Part shown: positions 59,828 to 63,973 of the stretch, in pieces
Position numbering within the stretch: position 1 is the first letter of the stretch
How the letters are laid out: every line of letters starts with the position of its first letter
Assembly: GCA_947653235.1 (NCBI GenBank)
Contig: CANTGH010000002.1
Span: 75,155-139,127, forward strand
Length of the DNA stretch: 63,973 nt
Direction: 5' to 3'
Source: an uncultured Clostridium sp.
Lineage (GTDB): Bacteria; Bacillota; Clostridia; TANB77; CAG-508
Translations under genes and position numbers: made by a program
Notes under the pieces: generated by a model
Seen by the model: the letters and a program-made list of their open reading frames with translations, nothing else
Database searches by the model: none
Told to the model about the DNA's origin: nothing

Positions 59828-60497
59828 ATGAAACCAAATAAACGTACTGGTACAAGGCACCATATTTTAAAAAAAACAATCTTCCTACTAATTATTCTAA
59901 TCACCGCCATAACCATTTTCATTTACCAACAAAGCAAAACCACCATCGTTTGCCTTGATGCAGGACACGGCCGGCCGAGATGCTGGCTCGGTTTCTGCCA
60001 ATCACAAACGATACGAAAAAGATGACAATCTAAAAATGATTTTACAAATCAAAAAAGAACTCGAAAAGTATGATATAAAAGTCATTTTAACCAGAAACGA
60101 AGATACCTATGTAAGCCTTGAAAAGCGTTGTCAAATAGCCAATTGGAAAAGAGCCGATTTATTTATATCCCTTCATCGAAATAGTGGTCAAAAAGGAAAT
60201 GGCATGGAAATCTGGATTAGCAATAAAAAAGACGAAACATCCGAAAAACTAGCAAACGATATTTTAAACCAATTAAGCAATACCAAAATGCAAACCAATC
60301 GTGGTGTAAAAGTTGGTACAAGTAAAAATAATGGAGGCGATTATTTTGTGAATCAAAACACGAATATGCCAAGTTGCTTGATTGAATTAGGATTTATCAG
60401 CAATAGCAAAGATAACGAACTGTTTGATGAAAATTTAGAAAACTATGCCAGAGCGATAGCAAATGGAATTCGCCAAAATTTAAAAACAAAGGAGTAA
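59828..60497 (+). CDS. N-acetylmuramoyl-L-alanine amidase (Amidase_3), expressed through a +1 shift at CGG
   Basis: Zinc amidase cleaving peptidoglycan stems. A basic N-terminus and one membrane anchor (residues ~16-36) precede TTIVCLDAGHG, then CGG at codon 49 (59972-59974). The unshifted frame stops soon after. Skipping C gives GRDAGSVSANHKRYEKDD, completing the zinc-site GHGG(R/K)DxG. The other ligands are in LFISLHRNSGQKGNG and SCLIELGFISNSKDN. 222 residues in total. It lies 27 bases after the kinase. Confidence 0.92.
59972..59974 (+). other. +1 recoding site: in-frame CGG (amidase)
   Basis: Context CAC GGC CGG CCG. Skipping C59972 makes GGC CGA GAT, completing DAGHGGRD at the zinc site. 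Confidence 0.9.
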
Positions 60498-60501
60498 GAA
60501 A

Positions 60502-61015
60502 ATGCAAATCCAAAAAATCAACCAAAATAAAATAACAAAAGTATTAGCCATCCTATATTTTATCATTTTAACTTGGATTATTTTGTTTAAAATGCAATTT
60601 TCATTGGAACATTTAAAAACCACACGAAATATCAATTTAGTACCATTTGGGCAATCTGTAATTGTGAATGGAAAAATAGATTTTGACGAAATTATCGATA
60701 ATATCATTATTTTCATTCCAGCAGGTTTGTATATTGCCATGTTAAAAAAAGAGATGAAAATCAGTGCAAAAATTGGAATTGTAGCAAGCATTAGTTTAAC
60801 ATTTGAAATTCTGCAATATATTCTTGCTATTGGGGCAACGGATATAACAGATTTGATTGGCAACACATTTGGAGGAATTTTAGGACTTCGGTATTTGGAA
60901 AATAATCTGCTGGATTTGGAAAGAAGAAAAAGCAAAACGAATTTTAAATATACTTAGTTTGATAGGAACTATTTTAGTTATATTATTCTTATTATTATTG
61001 ATTATGATGAACTAA
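60502..61015 (+). CDS. VanZ family membrane protein, completed by a +1 shift at CGG
   Basis: Small polytopic protein; VanZ confers low-level teicoplanin resistance in its founding member. The unshifted frame gives 151 residues, with TDITDLIGNTFGGILGL followed by a hydrophilic tail unlike the family. At the in-frame CGG 60889-60891, skipping C gives GIWKIICWIWKEEKAKRILN, then a last helix SLIGTILVILFLLLLIMMN and stop at 61013. That gives 170 residues and the usual terminal TM helix. This site would be missed by ORF finders because the unshifted ORF looks intact. Start 5 bases after the amidase. Confidence 0.87.
60889..60891 (+). other. +1 recoding site: in-frame CGG (vanZ)
   Basis: Context GGA CTT CGG TAT. 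Skipping C60889 makes GGT ATT and opens the C-terminal membrane helix. Confidence 0.8.
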
Positions 61016-61025
61016 AAAAGGAATA

Positions 61026-61068
61026 AAAAAGTTGGTTTCACTTCAGAAATCGACTTTTTAATTTTTTT
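61026..61068 (+). terminator. Intrinsic terminator after vanZ
   Basis: Fourteen-base arms AAAAAGTTGGTTTC (61026-61039) and GAAATCGACTTTTT (61046-61059) with two G-T or mismatch positions, followed by AATTTTTTT. Confidence 0.85.
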
Positions 61069-61079
61069 GGAAAAACATA

Positions 61080-61108
61080 TTGACAAATGTAAATTTATAT
61101 GATATATC
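61080..61108 (+). promoter_or_regulatory. Possible promoter of an unassigned transcript
   Basis: TTGACA (61080-61085), 17 bp, TATATC (61103-61108). No gene follows for about 570 bases; see the next entry. Confidence 0.5.
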
Positions 61109-61578
61109 TAACACGTCTTCAAACTTTTTAATGGAGATTATTTCATGGTAATTCTGCCAAAAATTTCAAAAAACAATTAATTTCATAAAGCAGGAAGAAT
61201 AATAGGTCATTAAGATTCAATTCGGAAATAGAAAATGTAGAGAAAATACTTTAAAAAGTTTGAATATTCTAATAAAGTATCAAAAAGAGGAATGAAGATA
61301 AAAATCTATTGTGAAAAATTCTAAGAAATAAAGAAAGCTAAAAATGAAGAAGATAGGAAGGAGACAAACGATATTTTCAAAAGAAAAAATAACGAAAGAA
61401 AACATAAAACAATTTTTTATTCTAAGATAATTTTATTCTAAATACGAGTTAAAAAGTTTAACTTTTTGTATCAAAACAATTTTTTGTTCTAACATGATTA
61501 AAATCAAATTGTTGAAGTGAAAAAGATAAAAAGCAGGAAGCGAAAAAGGCTTTTTATTAACTTATTTCAAAATTTGAA
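61109..61578 (+). other. Non-coding stretch with repeats
   Basis: No supportable ORF. It contains a distant inverted pair (TTCAAACTTTTTAA near 61118 and TTTAAAAAGTTTGAA near 61251), and a direct repeat AAAACAATTTTTTxTTCTAA near 61406 and 61474. A hairpin AGTTAAA/TTTAACT lies near 61447. Together with the promoter at 61080 and the terminator at 61579, it could be a non-coding RNA of about 500 bases. I do not recognise a class. Confidence 0.4.
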
Positions 61579-61612
61579 AACAGATAGCTTTGGAAGGCCA
61601 TCTGTTTTTTTT
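61579..61612 (+). terminator. Intrinsic terminator before the flavodiiron gene
   Basis: AACAGAT (61579-61585) pairs with ATCTGTT (61600-61606), ending in an eight-T tract. Confidence 0.8.
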
Positions 61613-61622
61613 ATCAAAAAAC

Positions 61623-61651
61623 TTGAAAATTAAAAAAAAATGGTATAAAAT
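61623..61651 (+). promoter_or_regulatory. Promoter of the flavodiiron protein gene
   Basis: TTGAAA (61623-61628), 17 bp, TAAAAT (61646-61651), overlapping an extended TGGTATAAA. Confidence 0.7.
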
Positions 61652-61682
61652 AAAAAAAATTAACCATAGAATGGAGAAAAAG

Positions 61683-62849
61683 ATGAAAAATACCAACCTA
61701 TCCCCAAATATCTACTACATCGGTGCAAACGACAAAACCATCGATTTATTCGAAAGTCAATACATCGTACCAAATGGGATTTCCTACAATTCCTATCTCA
61801 TCAAAGACGACAAAAACGTCATTTTAGACACCATCGATAAACGAAAAACAGATGAATGGGTATCCAATCTCGAAAACGCCTTAGCGGGTGAAAAACCAGA
61901 TTATTTGGTCATCTCCCATTTAGAGCCCGATCATGCATACAATATCGAACTGTTAGCCAAAACATATCCACAAATGAAGCTAATCGGAAATGACAAAACC
62001 TTTGCTTTTCTGCCACAATTTTTTGAAATTCCCAATTTAGAAGAAAGAAAAATCATTGTCAAAGAAGGAGACGAATTAAATCTTGGCACACACACGTTGC
62101 AATTTTTTATGGCACCAATGGTACATTGGCCAGAAGTTATGGTAACTTATGAAAAAACCGAGAAAATTCTTTTTTCTGCCGATGGTTTCGGAAAATTTGG
62201 CACATTAGATACCGAAGAAGATTGGACTTGTGAAGCAAGACGTTATTATTTCAACATAGTTGGCAAATACGGTATGCAAGTACAAGCCCTACTTAAAAAA
62301 TTAGCTGGATTAGAAGTACAAATGATTTGTCCATTGCATGGTCCGATTTTAAAAGAAAATTTAGAATTTTATATCGAAAAATACAATATTTGGAGTAGCT
62401 ATCAAGCCGAAGACGATGGTGTGCTCATTGCCTATGCGTCCATTCATGGAAATACCGCAGATGCTGCACACGAACTTGCCCAAATCCTCGAACAAAAAGG
62501 TGCCAAAAAAGTTGTATTAACCGATTTAGCAAGAGACGACATAGCAGAAGCCATCGAAGACGCCTTTCGTTATGACAAAATGATTTTAGCGGCTTCTACT
62601 TATGATGCCAGCGTTTTCCCACCAATGGCGCAATTTTTGCATCATTTGGCTGATAAAAATTATCAAAAACGCAAAGTTGGCATGATCGAAAATGGAACAT
62701 GGGCACCAATGGCAGGAAAATACATGAAAGATAGGTTAGAAAGCATGAAAAACATCACAATTTGTGAAACACAAGTGACGATAAGGTCAAGATTAAATGA
62801 ACCATCCAGAGCGAAGCTTGAGGAATTAGCAGAAGACATTTTGAAATAG
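61683..62849 (+). CDS. FprA-type flavodiiron protein
   Basis: Reduces O2 or NO using a diiron centre and FMN. The N-terminal metallo-beta-lactamase-like domain has HLEPDHAYN (HxExDH), and MVHWPEVMV, SADGFGKFG and CPLHGPIL supply the remaining ligands. The C-terminal flavodoxin has IAYASIHGNTADAA and ASTYDASVFPPM. The start is ATG 61683 (GGAG 6 bases upstream); the longer open frame upstream overlaps the terminator and promoter. 388 residues, normal. Suggests an anaerobe coping with oxygen or NO. Confidence 0.95.
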   Translation: MKNTNLSPNIYYIGANDKTIDLFESQYIVPNGISYNSYLIKDDKNVILDTIDKRKTDEWVSNLENALAGEKPDYLVISHLEPDHAYNIELLAKTYPQMKLIGNDKTFAFLPQFFEIPNLEERKIIVKEGDELNLGTHTLQFFMAPMVHWPEVMVTYEKTEKILFSADGFGKFGTLDTEEDWTCEARRYYFNIVGKYGMQVQALLKKLAGLEVQMICPLHGPILKENLEFYIEKYNIWSSYQAEDDGVLIAYASIHGNTADAAHELAQILEQKGAKKVVLTDLARDDIAEAIEDAFRYDKMILAASTYDASVFPPMAQFLHHLADKNYQKRKVGMIENGTWAPMAGKYMKDRLESMKNITICETQVTIRSRLNEPSRAKLEELAEDILK

Positions 62850-62861
62850 AGGTTAGAAAAT

Positions 62862-63663
62862 ATGGTAAAAGCAGTTTTTATAGATATTGATAAAACGCTT
62901 CTAAATAGCGAAGGAAAAATCACAAAACGAACGACATCGGCTATCGAAAATATGAAGCAAAAAGGAATTCCTATTTTTCTCATTTCGGGAAGATCAAGAA
63001 TGTCTGCCATTAAGTTTCAGGAATTTTCAAGTCGATATATGATTAACAGCAATGGATCCGATATTTATGATTGTCAGCAAAAAGAGGCTTTATATCAATC
63101 TGCAATGGAACCTGTATTTTGTAAAAGATTATATGAAATGGCAAAGCAAGAACAAATGGTCATCAAACTTGATTTCGGTTTAGCAAGAGCAGTCAATGAA
63201 GTAAACTATTTGGAAGATTATGAAATCGAATTAACAGAAGAAATTTCCGATTTTTTAAAACAAAATCAAGTCATTCAAATTGCGGTATGTTCGGAAGATT
63301 TAAAGAAAATCGAACAAGTCAAAAAGTTTGTAAAGGAGCAGACCAGTTTTATAGTGATTAATCAATTTATTTGGGAAGTAAATGAAAAGACAATGCAAGC
63401 AATTCATATTACAAATCCAAATGTCTCCAAAGGAAATGCGATGGCTGGATTATGCAAGTTTTTAAAAATTGATTTAAAAGACGTTGTGGCAATACGGTGA
63501 CAAAATCAACGATATCTCCATGATAAAAATGGCAGGAGTTGGCATCGCCATGGGAAATGCGACAGAAGAGATTAAAAAAATAGCCAATCGAGTGACCAGT
63601 TCGAATGAAGAAGACGGCGTAGCAGAAGTTTTAGAGAAAATTTTGGAGGAGGAAAAATTATGA
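62862..63663 (+). CDS. Cof-type HAD phosphatase, expressed through a +1 shift at CGG
   Basis: Sugar-phosphate or nucleotide phosphatase. Motif I is FIDIDKTLLNSEG, motif II FLISGRSR, and the cap domain is in the middle. At codon 212 an in-frame CGG (63495-63497) is immediately followed by TGA. Skipping C gives VVAIGDKINDISMIKMAG, where GDxxND is motif IV, and the rest to the stop at 63661-63663. 266 residues, typical. Unshifted, the enzyme would lack the catalytic acidic motif. Its last bases overlap the cupin start (ATGA). Confidence 0.92.
63495..63497 (+). other. +1 recoding site: in-frame CGG (HAD)
   Basis: Context GCA ATA CGG TGA. Skipping C63495 makes GGT GAC, restoring IGD of motif IV and bypassing the TGA. 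Confidence 0.9.
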
Positions 63664-63973
63664 AATTAGTAAAACAAGAACAAGCGGAAAAATTTTCCAA
63701 TAGTGAAAAATGCCAAGTGTTAGAATATCCATTAAACGACAAAGACATCAACTGTGCAACAGCTATTATTACGGGACGCTATCCCGATAATGGTTATTGT
63801 GTAAACGAAAAATGCAAAGAATTGATTTATGTTGTAGAGGGGAAAGGAACCTTAAATAAGAAAAATGAAGTGATTGAATTTGACAAAGGTGATGTCATTT
63901 TAATCGATAAAGGCGAGGTCTATTATTGGGATGCACATTGTACGATTGTTATGCCTTGTACGCCAGCTTGGTA
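63660..63973 (+). CDS. Cupin-domain protein (3' end cut by window)
   Basis: The visible 104 residues form a single-domain cupin: ELIYVVEGKGTLNKKNEVIE is motif 1-like with the His ligands replaced, and FDKGDVILIDKGEVYYWDAH follows. GGAGG is 9 bases upstream and the start overlaps the HAD stop. Function unknown; it runs off the window. Confidence 0.8.
   Translation, partial: MKLVKQEQAEKFSNSEKCQVLEYPLNDKDINCATAIITGRYPDNGYCVNEKCKELIYVVEGKGTLNKKNEVIEFDKGDVILIDKGEVYYWDAHCTIVMPCTPAW

Noticed and set aside
61590..61682. Longer N-terminus for the flavodiiron protein
   Set aside because: It would run through the terminator and the promoter, and the family begins near the ATG at 61683.

Overview
The window comes from an AT-rich, Gram-positive-type (Firmicutes, Clostridia-like) bacterium. 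Supporting signs are AGGAGG-type ribosome binding sites, TTGACA/TATAAT promoters, many TTG and GTG starts, the gene order ylxM-ffh-rpsP-khpA-rimM-trmD-rplS, the pairing yicC-remA with rpoZ and gmk, spoVS, recU, and a VanR/VanS-like two-component system. All recognised genes lie on the + strand. TAA, TAG and TGA all act as ordinary stops (lysS ends in TGA).

Layout: 1-6.5 kb, groES (cut by the window edge), groEL and the SRP/ribosomal operon. 6.5-10.4 kb, a large RND-type transporter with a coiled-coil insertion. 10.7-20 kb, housekeeping genes (lysS, a site-2 protease, tsaD, rsmE, yicC, remA, rpoZ, gmk) with one decayed methyltransferase. 20-29 kb, a pilin-like protein, glmM, metG, thymidylate kinase, a nadD-like gene and a WG-repeat protein. 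29-32.6 kb, a DUF1540 gene, spoVS, a DnaA-box cluster and an ArsR/P1B-ATPase metal-export pair. 32.8-52.4 kb, one long surface-polysaccharide cluster: tyrosine autokinase, flippase, eleven predicted glycosyltransferases (GT4, GT2, GT11), two pyruvyltransferase-like enzymes and a membrane protein. 52.4-63.97 kb, a GIY-YIG protein, an HD hydrolase, a RecU-like nuclease, a DUF4153 protein, a response regulator/sensor kinase/amidase/VanZ block, a flavodiiron protein, a HAD phosphatase and a truncated cupin.

The main observation is translational. Nine genes are split or shortened at eleven points. At every point the reading frame contains an in-frame CGG codon, and one step of +1 (skip the C, read the following GGN as glycine) restores a full-length, family-typical protein whose restored glycine usually sits in a conserved motif. 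The genes are gmk, metG (two sites), a GT4 glycosyltransferase, the Wzx-type flippase, a GIY-YIG protein, the sensor kinase (two sites), the amidase, VanZ and the HAD phosphatase. Two of them (metG, gmk) are normally essential. Reading every cgg trinucleotide in the recognised genes by eye, I found about a hundred out of frame and almost none in frame as a sense codon. The one exception is the HD hydrolase at 52.9-54.0 kb, which has four in-frame CGG codons and stays open without shifting. The simplest reading is that CGG is unassigned, or read as a CGGN quadruplet for glycine, in this organism. A C inserted before a GGN codon is then nearly neutral. CDS entries for these nine genes are given as whole recoded genes, with the shift positions stated.
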